Of a stretch of DNA of 64,000 bases, positions 24,801-35,570 are shown piece after piece. The notes beneath the pieces are model-generated. The model saw only the letters and a program-made list of their open reading frames with translations, had not been told where the DNA came from and ran no database searches. The position numbers were made by a program, and so were the translations under genes. Source of the DNA: Dreissena polymorpha (taxonomy: Eukaryota > Mollusca > Bivalvia > Myida > Dreissenidae). Within the stretch, counting starts at the first letter, position 1. Every line of letters starts with the position of its first letter. The stretch spans positions 24,705,040 to 24,769,039 of the forward strand of contig NC_068369.1 of NCBI RefSeq assembly GCF_020536995.1. Direction: 5' to 3'.

Positions 24801-27800
24801 ATTTGTATTTATCAATAATTTTTAAGCACTTACACATACAAAAAAAATCATATCGTAAATGTGTATTATAAAAGGGCATTTTTACGTAGTACATTTACAG
24901 GTACATGTAAGAAACAATACTTAAAAGCAAAACATGCATAAGGGCACATGGCTAAAATATTAAACAGCACTACAAAATTCATTATTTATTTGCTTGGGTT
25001 TTTTTGTTTTGTTTTTAAAGAATGACATGGATGTCAATCTTTGCTTTGTTTTTGAGTTGTTGTATAGATTAGATATAAAGTTTTCTATTCCATCAAGTTG
25101 ACATTGTAGATGTTGTAATGCAGCCGTTACAGTAATTATAATACTGCATTTACACACAAAAAAGCCAGATGTTAAACAATGTCATTTTTTACTCAAATCA
25201 ATTAACTATTGAGTCAATGAACTGTTTGCAATTGTTGCATGTTTTTTATCAAGCGTTCAAAATCCATTAACGGCTTTATGCCAGCCAAGGTGAGTTCGAG
25301 CAGAATGAACAAAAGAACGTGTGAACATTGTGACCGGGACTGTGAAAACAGCTCAAGCCATCCAATCATTTGACCCTAGAGAATTCGAGCCATATGACAG
25401 AAATATATAGCAATAAAAAATCGGTACTTTGAGGAGAGTTCCAGCTAACGGGAAATTCGAGGCAAGCGAGGTCCAGCCAGCATGTTAAGACTGTATTACT
25501 ATCAAGCTTCTGCTTGGTTAGGTTTTAACTTGAATCGCTGAATGTCTTGCCTCTCAGTTTTTTATTGTTGTTCCTTAACCCTTTGCATGCTGGGTAATTT
25601 GTCTTCTGCTAAAATGTCGTCTGCTGAATTTCTAAAATTAGCATTTTCTTCGATTTTTTTCAAAGAATACTATCAGAATAGCAAACAGTTTGGATCCTGA
25701 TGAGACGCCATGTTCTTTGGCGTCTCGTCAGGATCCAAACTGTTTGCAAAGGCCTCCAAAATTCGGTTCCCGCACTGAAAGGGTTTATATTAATGAGGAG
25801 CATGGGCCCATATAGTTTTTCATGGAATCTTCCTTCATCAGGTTACACTATAAATTCAATATTTGCAGAAAATAGAAGAACTTCAACAACAGAATGATGA
25901 CCTGAAGATGACTATTGGAAAATTTCAGTCTGGAGTGAGTTTACTCATGTGTCATGTATACTAGTATCTTGTTTTTTATATTTTTCATTACCTTCTTTAT
26001 TAGTCATGTTCAAAATTATAAAAAAATATAAGAGAAATATTGTAGATAAGTGGCGCATGTAAAAAGTGCTCATTTAAAAGAGCACTTGATTTACTTATAA
26101 ATAATCAGTGAGGATGGCTAAAAATGTGCTTAATGGTTGTGCTTAAAATGTCGACCCAGATTTGCCTGGGCAGTCCGCTGTAATATATCATTAAACTGGT
26201 TTCAGCAATAACTGGGGTATTGATGGCTTACTATTGATTTTTTGTCCCAGTCTGACAAGCAGAGACAGATGCTGGAGGAAGACTTACGGAAAACACAGGC
26301 TCAAATGAAGTCAGGCAATACGGTAACTGAAACCGATTATAAAGTAAATACATTTGTATACATCTTGACAACATGAAATTTTAGCTGAGACAAAAACCTT
26401 ATTAGAATTTATATGATTATAATTATATATCAATATAAGGTACAAAACATTTTATTAACATATACAAGGTTTGAACACAACTACTAAACAATCCAATAAT
26501 TTTTCATGAATTGTTGTATAAATTGTTGTGTTGTTTTGTTTTTGCAAGGGAGTTGAGACAGAAGAGCTGAGACGCAAGATGGCTGCTTTGCAATCAGAGT
26601 TGGACAAAGATAAGAAGGTACTAGTATAAAGTCATTGTTTTGAAAAAACTGGGCTTAATGCATGTGCGTTATGTGTCATCCCAGATTAGCCTGTGCAGAC
26701 CGCACAGGATAATCAGGGACGACACTTTCCGCTTAAACTTGATTTTCAGTAAGGTGGGACTTCCTTGAAACTAAAAATACCATAAAAGCGGAAAGTGTCG
26801 TCCCTGATTAGCCTGTGGAGTCTGCTCAGGCTAATCTGGGACGACACTTTACGCACATGCATTAAGCCCAATTTTCACAGAACAAGACACATACAGTCAT
26901 TATTTTGAATAGATTTCATGTTGGTTATCACTTGGGTTAAAGTTAATTACAAATAAAGGCATGCCTTTTGTGAGGTTGCCATTATTATGGAATGTGTTGA
27001 TAAGGGAAACTTTAAAAATAAACATTAAATACATGTTTTTGTATTATATTAGTATAAGATACATTTTGTTCTAATGTTTTGGCAGAAGAAATTCCTCTAG
27101 TTTTTAGTCATAATTTACAGTTTGGTAGAGAGGAAAAGAGTGTATATGGAGGATAAGAGTAAAGGCTCTTTTTTATTGAAAAACACGCAAATGGTGACTG
27201 ACATGGTTGTGTTGTAGAATTTAGCACTGAATTGACCTGTAGGTTCAGGTCAGTCAAGTATTGAGTCAATGAATCAAAGGTTGAAAGATGAATAAATGAT
27301 TGAGTCAATGAATCAATGATTGAATACAGGAATCAAGGATTGAGTCAACGAATCAAAGATTGAGTTGACGTTTTAATAGTTGATTTGACAAATTAGGGAG
27401 TCAACAAGTATTGGGTTTAAATGTGTAGTTGTTAACAAAAACATGTGGTTATATAATACAATTGATTTTTATGAAAACAACCTTAAGGCAGAGCAATAGG
27501 TTTTCTCTCTAATTTAATTTTAATTTTATGAAGACGTTTATTTTTGTAAAGAAATGTAACTTGAAGTTATGAAAATAATCAATAGCATAATAATCATATA
27601 CATTTTAAAAACATTATTTGCCTGTATTTGACTGTTTGTAATTCTCAATTCCCTTATTCTGCCAACTTGCAGACTGGTAAGGGAGGTAATGATGGAATGG
27701 AAAGTGACCTTGTGTCCACGAAGCATGAACTACTGCGGGTGAGAGACATGCTGGAGATGGCAGAGAAGGTACAACATCATGCGTACACTTTCTCTAAATG

Positions 27801-29679
27801 ATAAACCTTTTACAGCAAGGCAAACACAAAGTGCAAATGGCTTTATTTAACCAGCATAAAACCAGAACATCCTGCGAGTAGGCTGTTCATGTTATATGCT
27901 GTATGCAGCTCAGCAGTAAAGTAGGGTTGAAAATGAAGCCTTTAAAACTTGACTCTTTTAAAGATCTTTTATTAACATTAATTTTCTAAGCGACTCACTA
28001 CAATGGGTCTAATTGGGTATCTGAGAGGTAAAAAGGTAAAGAAATATACTTGCATTACACCCAAAGACTTGTGTGCAACCGCTCACACTCCTGAATGTGT
28101 TAGGAAATACATTCTGGGATTTCAATTGAAGCAGAATCCTGCTGTTTGATGCAAGCATTTTGCAATTTTCTCACTTTTGACTCCTGCCAATAATCTGCCT
28201 TGCATCATTTTGATGCAAATGTTACCGGAAACCTTAATAAATAATTAATCCTATTTAACCCTTTGCATGCTGGGAAATTTGTCTTCTGCTAAAATGTCTT
28301 CTGCTGAACTTCTAAAATTAGCATTTTCTTCGATTTTTTTTCAAAGAACACTATCAGAATAGCAAACAGTTTGGATCCTGATGAGACGCCACGTTCTGTG
28401 GCGTCTCATCTGGATCCAAACTGTTTGCAAAGGCCTTCAAAATCTGGTTCCCGCACTGAAAGGGTTAATACAACTTGTGTTAATCACATGTATTAGACTA
28501 AAATGTATACTAAGAAACATTTACAGATAAATTAACTAGTAGGCACAAAATAACTCTGTGCTTCATTATTTAGACCCCTGAAAATTTTATCTGACCCGTT
28601 AAATGTTCAAGCGCACAATCATTTGACTCCTTGTTTTCAAAATCTATTGAAATCCCTGACATTTGTATCATACTCCTTTAGTTGTTTATTGGTTAAGCAC
28701 AACTTTTTTATATAACAATCTGTTATACAGAACAAATGTGTCTTAGGCCAGCATAGAATGAAGAATTCTCATTTGAATTGCACAAAATATTTGTCTGATT
28801 AAATAAATACACGTAATTGTTTTTGACCAATTAATATCATGAACATATCACAATAACTCAATTTTTCATTCATATGACCCATAAAACAAAAACATTTGTA
28901 TAAAATATATTTTAAAGTGTGATTTTTAAGAGTCTGCAGATCACATGGGAAGTTTTGGTCTGTTACTTGCTTTCTTACTGCTAACCATGTTGTTGCTGTT
29001 TTTTTTCACATAAGGAACTGGAGAAAAAAGTGAGTCAAACACAGCCCTTCAAAAACCTCAAACAAATGTTGATGAAGAAAAATGATACCATGAAGGAACT
29101 AAGAAAACGTTTACAAAAGTAGGTGTTTGTTTGTTACGACTTTTTTTCTTCTTTTGCGTCTACCTTCTGAATGTTAATTCTCATTATGTAAATGCCTTAC
29201 ATGAGAGTTTTCTATGTATAAGGTTTGATACATGAACTATAAAAAACATACTATTTAAAACATATATATAGTTATAACCAGTTTTACTGTTTTTACTGTC
29301 ATGATTATCGTTACAAGGAAAAATGTGTGAATGGATCATCATTACATCTCGGTAATTTAGATTCCTTGTAAAGGCACTGTTATGTGATTCCGAAGATAAC
29401 ATTAAAACAAAGTATTTTGCTAAATTTATCGCCCATCTAATCCCTTATAATCTTTTCAAAGTAATGTATGTTCATGTAGTAATAGTAATCATAGACTAAG
29501 ACTATACTTGACTTGAAATGTGTGATGTCTTAGTGAATTAACAAACACCAAAACATGTAGTCTAGATATAACATCGGTTTGAAAAAAACCAACAAGTAAA
29601 TATGAATGAATTTAATATGGTTTTATAGTAAACCCTGTACTTTGTTTGTTTCAGATATGAGTCGGTGGATGATGAATAG
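17485..29679 (+). CDS. LZTFL1: Leucine zipper transcription factor-like protein 1 (BBS17)
   Basis: LZTFL1 is a cytoplasmic coiled-coil protein that negatively regulates BBSome entry into cilia. Nine exons: 17485-17612, 19716-19910, 22741-22879, 25869-25934, 26251-26322, 26549-26617, 27673-27768, 29015-29118, 29655-29679. All have GT/AG borders and matching phases. They encode 297 residues; with one initiator Met the total is 298, against 299 that I recall for the human protein. Family signatures: ELNVNEHHSAQIYNYIRF at the start, YTIDEVKDMLNGL, NVLLLRQMFMQAEKWHLKL and ISELENR in the N-terminal region; then heptad-rich coiled coil from roughly residue 95; KHELLRVRDMLEMAEKELEKK near the C-terminus; final KRLQKYESVDDE. 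The start codon must lie in an upstream exon (see 13674). The 2.0-3.0 kb introns between the first four exons listed are largely transposon-derived. Identification is from memory of the family, without a search. Confidence 0.95.
17706..18070. repeat. Truncated AGGTCA-rich dispersed repeat
   Basis: It opens with GGGGGACATATTGTTTTTGCC and carries about two ~150-bp units with GGCATGCATGTGTACTTCATGG and GGTCAAGGTCAAGGTCA. The right end is cut off where the element at 18094 begins. It belongs to the same family as the fuller array at 23104-23945 and lies in the LZTFL1 intron. Confidence 0.6.
18094..18612. mobile_element. Foldback MITE with ~155 bp inverted arms, TTAA-flanked
   Basis: The ends are AGGGACTGTCAACCAC and its complement GTGGTTGACAGTCCCT, each next to TTAA (18090-18093, 18613-18616). 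The arms, about 18094-18250 and 18455-18612, pair over almost their whole length with scattered mismatches, leaving a centre of about 200 bp that is itself partly symmetric. It is non-coding. The TTAA target fits piggyBac or Kolobok mobilisation. Confidence 0.75.
18617..19085. other. LZTFL1 intronic spacer
   Basis: A short piece at about 18838-18880 ending TTTCACAAACACATCTTG matches the right end of the AGGTCA-rich repeat family (compare 23920-23945), so the element cut at 18070 may have been split by the 18094 insertion. Nothing else is recognised. Confidence 0.45.
19090..19594 (-). mobile_element. TTAA-flanked inverted-repeat element carrying a tRNA-like core
   Basis: The ends AGGGGCCTTTTCAC and GTGAAAATGCCCCT are inverted and flanked by TTAA (19086-19089, 19595-19598). 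On the minus strand, about 19302-19205 resembles a tRNA-Ser/Leu-derived sequence with A box TGGCCGAGTGG and a decayed B box GGTTTAAGCCC. So a pol III-type head sits in the middle of a 505-bp DNA-transposon-like element, not at its 5' end as in an ordinary SINE. It lies in the LZTFL1 intron. Confidence 0.65.
19911..20950. other. LZTFL1 intron, no clear feature
   Basis: No exon found. Short degenerate repeats (CAATTTAGCAGAATTATGTCTC at about 20181 and 20489) suggest an old dispersed repeat that I cannot delimit. Confidence 0.4.
20951..22563. mobile_element. hAT-like non-autonomous transposon in LZTFL1 intron
   Basis: The 15-bp ends CAGTGTCCGACAAAT and ATTTGTCGGATACTG are inverted with one mismatch. 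The direct repeat GTCTAGG flanks both sides (20944-20950, 22564-22570). Just inside the ends, GGTAGCCC-type motifs recur: AGGTAGCCCACTGAGCTACC at the left, and CAGTAGCCCGATG and GGTAGCCCCCGGGC at the right. A CAGTG terminus with a 7-8 bp target duplication fits hAT. No transposase frame is visible in the 1.6 kb. Confidence 0.75.
23104..23945. repeat. Hairpin-ended tandem array of ~150 bp units rich in AGGTCA
   Basis: The left hairpin TGTCCCCCACTATAGTAG...GGGGGACA opens the element and GGGGGACATTGTGTTTCACA closes it. About five ~150-bp units share ATTTGGCATGCATGTGTATC and GGTCAAGGTCATCCTTCAAG followed by GTCAGAGGTCAAA. Each unit thus carries TCAAGGTCA-type sites in clusters. It lies in the LZTFL1 intron between the exons ending at 22879 and starting at 25869. 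Confidence 0.7.
24041..24525. repeat. Hairpin-ended repeat, two ~175 bp units with AGGTCA sites
   Basis: It begins with the hairpin ACCAGGTTTTCCGAAGG...AAAACTGGT. It holds two units sharing TTGTCCGGGC(T/C)ATAACT and TTTGGCACATTTGTTCACCA, then TCTCCAAGGTCAAGGTC. It ends with ACCTGGTTTTGTGACAATTTTGTCAC. It lies in the same LZTFL1 intron as the previous array. Confidence 0.6.
24530..25574. other. LZTFL1 intron, nothing recognised
   Basis: AT-rich, no exon on either strand, no clear repeat boundaries. Confidence 0.4.
25579..25783 (+). mobile_element. Palindromic TTAA-type MITE, CCCTTTGCATGCTGGG family
   Basis: It starts CCCTTTGCATGCTGGG after TTAA (25575-25578) and ends GCACTGAAAGGG. A strong internal palindrome GCAAACAGTTTGGATCCTGA ... 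TCAGGATCCAAACTGTTTGC surrounds GACGCCATG / TGGCGTCTC. The closely similar copy at 28259-28464 keeps TTAA on both sides. Confidence 0.7.
26634..26885. mobile_element. Palindromic MITE, GGGCTTAATGCATGTGCG family
   Basis: The ends GGGCTTAATGCATGTGCG and GCACATGCATTAAGCCC are inverted. Inside them CAGATTAGCCTGTGCAG and CCCTGATTAGCCTG also pair, together with AAGTGTCGTCCC on both arms. Outer bases GTTTTGAAAAA and TTTTCACAGAACA extend the inverted repeat. It lies between LZTFL1 exons 26549-26617 and 27673-27768. Confidence 0.65.
27232..27405. repeat. Degenerate ~20 bp minisatellite (GATTGAGTCAATGAATCAA)
   Basis: About seven imperfect copies of GATTGAGTCAATGAATCAA with substitutions such as GTCAACGAATCAAAG. 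It is intronic in LZTFL1. GAGTCAAT is related to AP-1-like TGAGTCA cores, but the periodicity suggests ordinary slippage. Confidence 0.5.
27842..28010 (-). mobile_element. Old reverse copy of the 15871/34368 MITE family
   Basis: The stretch AACCAGCATAAAACCAGAAC ... TTATATGCTGTATGC, then GAAGCCTTTAAAAC, is recognisable in reverse as the family with GCAAACAGCATAAAACC and GGCTTCATATCC. It is diverged and its ends are not clear. Confidence 0.4.
28259..28464 (+). mobile_element. Palindromic TTAA-type MITE, second CCCTTTGCATGCTGGG copy
   Basis: 206 bp between TTAA at 28255-28258 and 28465-28468, with CCCTTTGCATGCTGGG at the left and GCACTGAAAGGG at the right. It is highly similar to 25579-25783, including GACGCCACG ... 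TGGCGTCTC at the centre. The CCC...GGG ends next to TTAA fit piggyBac-type mobilisation. Confidence 0.75.
28469..29010. other. LZTFL1 intron 5' of the penultimate coding exon
   Basis: Nothing but AT-rich sequence. The acceptor of the 29015 exon is preceded by TTTTTTTTCACATAAG, so it is a slightly unusual ATAAG acceptor rather than CAG/TAG in a pyrimidine run. Confidence 0.4.
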
Positions 29680-31355
29680 TTGGAACACATTTCCCAAACT
29701 TGTGCATTTTAAAAACATACTCTTTACTCAGATATACAACAATTTGCATTCTTATATATAACTTCTCAAAATATACTATTGTTATGATGTATGTTGATTG
29801 GTTGATTGAAAATATTATATGATGGATAAGTGATTCAAATTAGATGAATGTTTAGTGTATACGATTATTAAATTTTTTTAGAGATATTTTACTGTACCTG
29901 TAGATCTCTCAACTTTGTTAGATGACCAGTGCACATATTGCTCATGGAAATCTTTAAGGATAACGTGTTGTCCGTTGTAAATCAGTACACATGTGTATAA
30001 ATGTTTTCTTCTTACAATTTCTTTTCCTTAAACCCTGGACAGTTTTGGGGACCATCTGTAAACTTTTACAAATCATTCTGGTACATGGCATATGTAGGTC
30101 TACAGAGCTTGAAATAGATGTCATAACTGAAAACTTCACAAATATTCTTTGTAACCACAAGGGTCAGTGGTTTAATATTTATTGGTTAAAATCATCTAGT
30201 TGTCCTCTACTTCATGCGTTCAAATCAATTCCTCTGGGTTTGAACATGACCATGTCCTAGTGGCACATGATTTATACATTCTTATACAGCCAAACAACTT
30301 TAAAAAAAAAGTATTTTTCTAAAATTACAAGGTCCTGTGGTATATTATTTGGCATATAAAAATTGTATTGTGAAAGCTTAAAAAAGTTCCCGTGAAACTG
30401 TAAGGCTAACTTTGGTATTTGTTTTTTTGCATGTACCTAACATCGTATGGGCTGCTTCTACAAAGTTAGTTTGAATCATGGCACTGTGGTCAACATTGCC
30501 CCTATCATCAGTCTATTGTTTCCTTTATATTCTTCTTGTATAGCTGTTTAGTATTTGTTAGTTAAGATACTTTATATGATACTCTGCCAAGTGTTTTCAA
30601 ATAATATACCTGGGGTCTAAATTTCCCCCACCCTGGTTTTTATTTAACACAAAATATGACCACCACCCTTTTGTTTTTTTTGGGATGTCAGATTTTTATT
30701 CTCTCCCATGTCAGCTTTGAAAATATAGTTATTAAATATTGTTTGGAGTAAAAGGATGAATGGATGGAACAGTAGAATTACATGTTACATTTTGTTTAAT
30801 GTTGATGATATTAACTGTGTTAAATTATTTTGAATGTCTCTTGTTTTGTATGACATTAAGTAGTTTGCACATTAAAGCTCTATACTTTTCTGTGTACATG
30901 TACATATCCTGTAATCAATTTAATTCATGGTGTAGAATCGGTTCAATGAAGTCTCCGTTTTTATAACCAAAAAGCACCCTCTCCATAGCAGAACATGTCA
31001 GACTACATTATTTCTCCTCGAAGTAAAGAGATTATATAAGACAGACTTCAACTGCTCATGTTTACATTTGATATGTATGCATGTAATAGGCACTCTATTA
31101 ATAGGCACTCTATATTTCTGTTCAATGCATTTTAAGCTCAGGTAAGCGCTTTAGAGCCATCATGGTCCTCTTGTGTAGTTGAACCTCTCTGAGCAAGTCA
31201 AAAATGCTGTAAATTTTTAAGTTGTTAAAAATTACTCAAATGAAAAATACATCGGTATGCATAGCGTCTTTGTCATTTAAATGTTTGTGGTACCATTCCC
31301 CTCTCTGTCGTACACGTAAACACTAAGGAATTGTATTAATACAGGTAGTAATTTA
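29680..31355. other. LZTFL1 3' untranslated/intergenic stretch
   Basis: No reading frame that resembles a gene on either strand. Part of this must be the LZTFL1 3' untranslated region; I could not place its polyadenylation site with confidence. Confidence 0.4.
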
Positions 31356-31549
31356 GCCCATTTATGACTAGTGGACTCTCCCATCCTTCTAAATTGGATC
31401 AATTTTTTTCCAAAATTAGGATGTCTAGTATATTTATTTTTATATTTAGAATATTTCTTACTGAAATTCCTTTAAGCAGTCATGCGGCGTCTCATCTGGG
31501 TCTACGCTGTTTGCCAAGGTAATTTTTCTAGACGCTAGGCATAAGTGGG
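31356..31549 (-). mobile_element. TTAA-type MITE, CCCATTTATGCCTAG family (copy 1, 5' damaged)
   Basis: It ends GACGCTAGGCATAAGTGGG directly before TTAA (31550-31553). The other end reads TTTAGCCCATTTATGACTAG, slightly decayed. The family signature ATCTGGGTCTACGCTGTTTGCC and TCTAAATTGGATCAATTT is present. Five more copies occur at 37639, 42940, 47113, 50588 and 51215. Confidence 0.7.
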
Positions 31550-31633
31550 TTAAAGATGATATTTTGGGGAAATGTGTGTTAATTAACAAGTGTGTCTGTT
31601 AGCATTCAAATAGAATGCTTGATTAAAATCAAG

Positions 31634-31940
31634 AGCTGTCTCCATAGGATGACATATGTCCCTGATAAATGCTTTGATAGAAATTATGAGCATTTTTCAA
31701 AAGCTTAATGCATATTTTGAAATCTAAACGCGGACCCTAAGTTCAAGATCAAAGGGGTCAAAATGTGTGTGCGTATGGAAAGGCCTTGTCCATATACACA
31801 TGCCTACCAAATATGAATGTTACATCTGAAAAGACATAGTAGTAATAAGCATTTTTCGAAACCTAAATGCAAAGTGTGACGGACAGTTAGACGGACGGAC
31901 AGTGCGATCACTAAATGCCCCTTCTTCGGGGGAATAAAAA
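31634..31940. repeat. Dispersed repeat with AAGAGCTGTCTCC start and GACGGACGGACAG tract
   Basis: It opens AAGAGCTGTCTCCATAGGATGAC and closes with GACGGACGGACAGTGCGATC, then CCCCTTCTTCGGGG, a hairpin. A matching copy lies at 55138-55447. No coding capacity. Confidence 0.6.
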
Positions 31941-32478
31941 CATGTACGTGTACAAAATGATTATTTTTATGCGACAAGAGAACTGTTGACTAATGTTTGA
32001 TTTGATTAGCAAAGTTTGGAAGCCCACATGTTTTTAGGGTTGATATAAAAAGTCCATCAAGGTGAGTTACATATAAGTACATAATGCAAAAATTTTATTA
32101 TGTATGGAGAAATAGTTTGTTAAATATTGAAGTATATTGTACAAACAATCATACATGTTCATGTAAATCTTGTTGAATTGTATTTTTATGCCAACGATTT
32201 CGTTCTTCTGTCTCTACTTCAGTCTGTCAGTCTGTCCCGTTTTTATGTGAAGTATAACTCAGGAATTATTGAGGGTACTGCACCTTTTCTGTATTTGTTT
32301 TTCTTTTATGCATGTGTATTTAATTCACACATTGCATGATATGTTTTCTGCTTATATCCTTGCGCTCAAAATGTGTATGTTTTAGTATTTTGGATAGTCT
32401 TTGGGAAAACTGGTCTAAATGCATGAGAGGACAGCAGAGACTATTCCGGAATGGCACTCTCCATTTTTATGGAATTTT

Positions 32479-33727
32479 TATGCTCCCTGAAAATTTTCGG
32501 GGAGCATATAGTGGCCAGTTTGGAGTTCCTTCCGTACTTCCTTACTTCTTTCCTTCCTTCAGTCACACTTTTGTTACCGTTTCTCATAGCACCTTCAATA
32601 CTTTACCCATCTCTTTCATATTTGGCATGTAGGTACCTTGCATTGACCTCTACCTTTTGATGAGGTTTGAGGTCACTGGGTCAAGGTCAAGGTCACAGAA
32701 GCTAATAATAATATACTTTTTCCGTCACACTTTTGTTACCGTTTCTCATAGCACCTTCAATACTTTACTGATCTCTTTCATATTTGGCATGTAGGTACCT
32801 TGCATGGACCTCTACCTTTTGATGAGGTTTGAGGTCACTGGGGTCAAGGTCAAGGTCACCGAGGCTAAAAATATACTTTTTCCATCACACTTTGTTTACA
32901 GTTTCTCATAGCACCTTCAATACTTTACCTGATCTCTTTCATATTTGGCAGGTAGGTACCTTGCATGGAACTCTACCTTTTGATGAGGTTTGACGTCACT
33001 GGGTCAAGGTCACCGAGGCTAATAATAATATACTTTTTCCGTCACACTTTTGTTACAGTTTCTCATATCACCTTCAATACTTTACCGATCTCTTTCATAT
33101 TAAGCATGTAGGTACCTTGCATGGACCTCTACCTTTTGATGAGGTTTGAGGTCACTGGGGTCAAGGTCACCGAGGCTAATAATATACTTTTTCTGTCACA
33201 CTTTTTTACAGTTTCTCATAGCACCTTCAATACTTTACCGATCTCTATCATATTTGGCATGTAGAAGATACCTTGCATGGACCTCTACCTTTTGATGAGG
33301 TTTGAGGTCACTGGGGTCAAGGTCACCGAGGCTAAGAATAGAATTTTCCGTCACACTTTTTTTTACAGTTTTTCATAGAACCTTCAATACTTTGCCAATC
33401 TCTTTCATATTTGGCATGTAGATACCTTGCATGGACCTCTACCTTTTGATGAGGTTTGAGGATACTGGGGTCAAGGTCACAGAGGCTAATAATAGATTTT
33501 TCCTTCACACTTTTGTTACAGTTTCTCATAGCACCTTCAATACTTTACCGATCTCTTTCATATTACGAATGTAGGTACCTTGCATGGACCTCTACCTTTT
33601 GATGAGGTCACAGGGGTCAAGGTCAAGGTCACAGAGGCTAATAATATATTTTTTTAGGTGGTTATTAACACATAGATTGACAAAGCGCATCATCGGGGAG
33701 CATCCATCAGTTTCACTGATATTTTTG
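32479..33727. repeat. Hairpin-ended tandem array of ~160 bp units with TCAAGGTCA
   Basis: The left hairpin is TATGCTCCCTGAAAATTTTC...GGGAGCATA; the right end carries CGGGGAGCATCCATC. Seven units share TTTGGCATGTAGGTACCTTG and CCTCTACCTTTTGATGAGG, then GGTCACTGGGGTCAAGGTCA. The reading frames over it are repeat artefacts. It is intergenic between LZTFL1 and the MyD88-like locus. Confidence 0.75.
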
Positions 33728-34344
33728 TTGGTTTAAAGAGCAATAATATACACGCGCAGTAAGCCTGGTTTTTCCAAAGAGTGGCTCATTTATGTTCTAC
33801 ATGTTTCTATGACACAACCATGCATCATGTCTTCAAACAATAATCATAATATATGTATTGTTTGATGCTTAGATGATGTGCAAATTGTTTTCAAGAATAT
33901 TTAAAAACAGGTGTTTTAATTTTAACTGGGACAAATCCATTTTGGAGTCATTACTTTTTACAATGGAACACAAACAAAACATAGAAATTTTTAAAAAACA
34001 CAGACAATTATTTGGTTTCTAATTTTAAATATAATTGTTATATTATTGTAATTGTTGTAATAAATAAATGCTCATAAAACTTATAAATATTTTAAATTAT
34101 AAACTCTTCATACTTAAGTTCACTACAAACCGAAACTTTTAGCTGGAGCTGGAGTGTAGTTAATTGGATATAAATTATCATGTATTATCATTGTTTGAAA
34201 AGGACATATTACATTGCACAAAATATTGTTATACACAATTTTGCATACACTGATTTCACTCAATTAGACTCATAACAGTGTGTGATTCAGGCTTAATGTT
34301 GAGTACACGACTCTACTTGTTCAAGGTTTCTCAAGATACAAATA
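33728..34344. other. AT-rich intergenic spacer
   Basis: No gene or repeat boundaries recognised on either strand. Confidence 0.4.
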
Positions 34345-34427
34345 TTAGATATCAGTCATGATATTAAGCCCTTTACTACTTAGATCATCTAAGTAGTAAA
34401 GGGCTTAATATCATGACGGATATCTAA
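34345..34427. repeat. 83-bp near-perfect palindrome across a MITE boundary
   Basis: The arms 34345-34385 and 34387-34427 pair at 40 of 41 positions around a single central base. The left arm contains flank sequence, the TTAA target and the first bases of the MITE (GCCCTTTACTACTTAG). The right arm is the inverted copy of all of this. The MITE then resumes with TTAGATGTGTATTTTGATGC. Confidence 0.85.
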
Positions 34428-34661
34428 GTTAGATGTGTATTTTGATGCATTTGTAGTACCTTAGAAAATTTAAATTTATTGAAATTAAAAAATTTCAGAC
34501 CTTTCTTACTAGATTCAAGTTTGCAAGGCTTCATATCCAAACCTTAGATACTGATGAACAGCAAACAGCATAAAACCTGAACAGACTGGGAGTTGCAGAC
34601 TGTTCTGGTTTTATGCTGTTTGCACATAGCCATTTTCACTTTGCTTCTATGTGGGAAAGGG
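34368..34661 (+). mobile_element. TTAA-flanked MITE, second copy of the 15871 family
   Basis: It is flanked by TTAA at 34364-34367 and 34662-34665 and ends GTGGGAAAGGG. The internal palindrome GCAAACAGCATAAAACC ... GGTTTTATGCTGTTTGC matches the 15871 copy. Its left end is interrupted by the palindromic duplication described separately. Confidence 0.7.
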
Positions 34662-34665
34662 TTAA

Positions 34666-35310
34666 TGTCTGATGCCGGGATTGATGTTCATCATGTTTTC
34701 ATGTTACTCAAGACTAAGTCATTCCATGAATTTTCGAGAGTTTTATTGGGCATTTATGCACAAAAAGACAAGGGAAAAATGTAGGATCAATTTCTATCAA
34801 AAGTGTCGTGTTCTTTATTGTTGTTGTTTTATTCCTTGTTTGAGAAAAACATATTTATCTTATTTATTATTATTATCAAGAATTAATTTGATTGCAAAAA
34901 CAAGAATCTGAATATCATTATGTTCAATTATATTTCGTTTAACAGGTACACATAACTAAACTTCTCAAAATTATTAAACATTTTTTATAGTAATTGTACC
35001 TAGGAATGTCCTAAAGTGTTTGCATTTTGAGTCACAATTGCACGTTAGAGGCAAGTTTACATGTACTACCTGTAGCATAGTATGTTGCTATTATAGACTG
35101 TGTTCGGTCCATTTTCTCTGCTAAGTGAATGTAAACCTGCTATAAATACATGTGCACATTGTACAAGACAACTTATACTTTTGTTGTCTTTCTTAATTGA
35201 CAAAAAGGAGCAATAATTATTTTAAGGTTCTGTTTTGCCAATTATCGCTAACATCTTGGTTTTTATCCTCTATACACACTGTGCAAGTAAGGTTAAAATT
35301 GAATAGAAAT
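34666..35310. other. Intergenic spacer, nothing recognised
   Basis: AT-rich. The short reading frames here show no domain or homology that I can name. Confidence 0.4.
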
Positions 35311-35570
35311 GAGCCGTGCTCTGTGAAAGAGGGGTTTAATACATGTGTGTAAAGAGCCGTCCCATATTAGCATGTGCAGTCCGCACAGGCTAATCAGAGA
35401 CAACACTTTCTGCGTAAACTGGATTTTTGCTAAGAAAGTCTTTATTTAAATGAAAAATATCATAAAAGCGGAAAGTGTCGTCCCTGATTAGCATGTGAGG
35501 AATGCACCGGCTAATCAGGGACGACACTTTACACACATGCATTAAGCCCCCTTTTCACAGATCACGGCTC
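35311..35570. mobile_element. Palindromic MITE, GGGCTTAATGCATGTGCG family, whole copy
   Basis: The inverted ends GAGCCGTGCTCTGTGAAA and TTTTCACAGATCACGGCTC set the outer limits better than in the other copies. Inside are CAGTCCGCACAGGCTAATC and AATGCACCGGCTAATC arms plus AAGCGGAAAGTGTCGTCCC. Confidence 0.7.
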
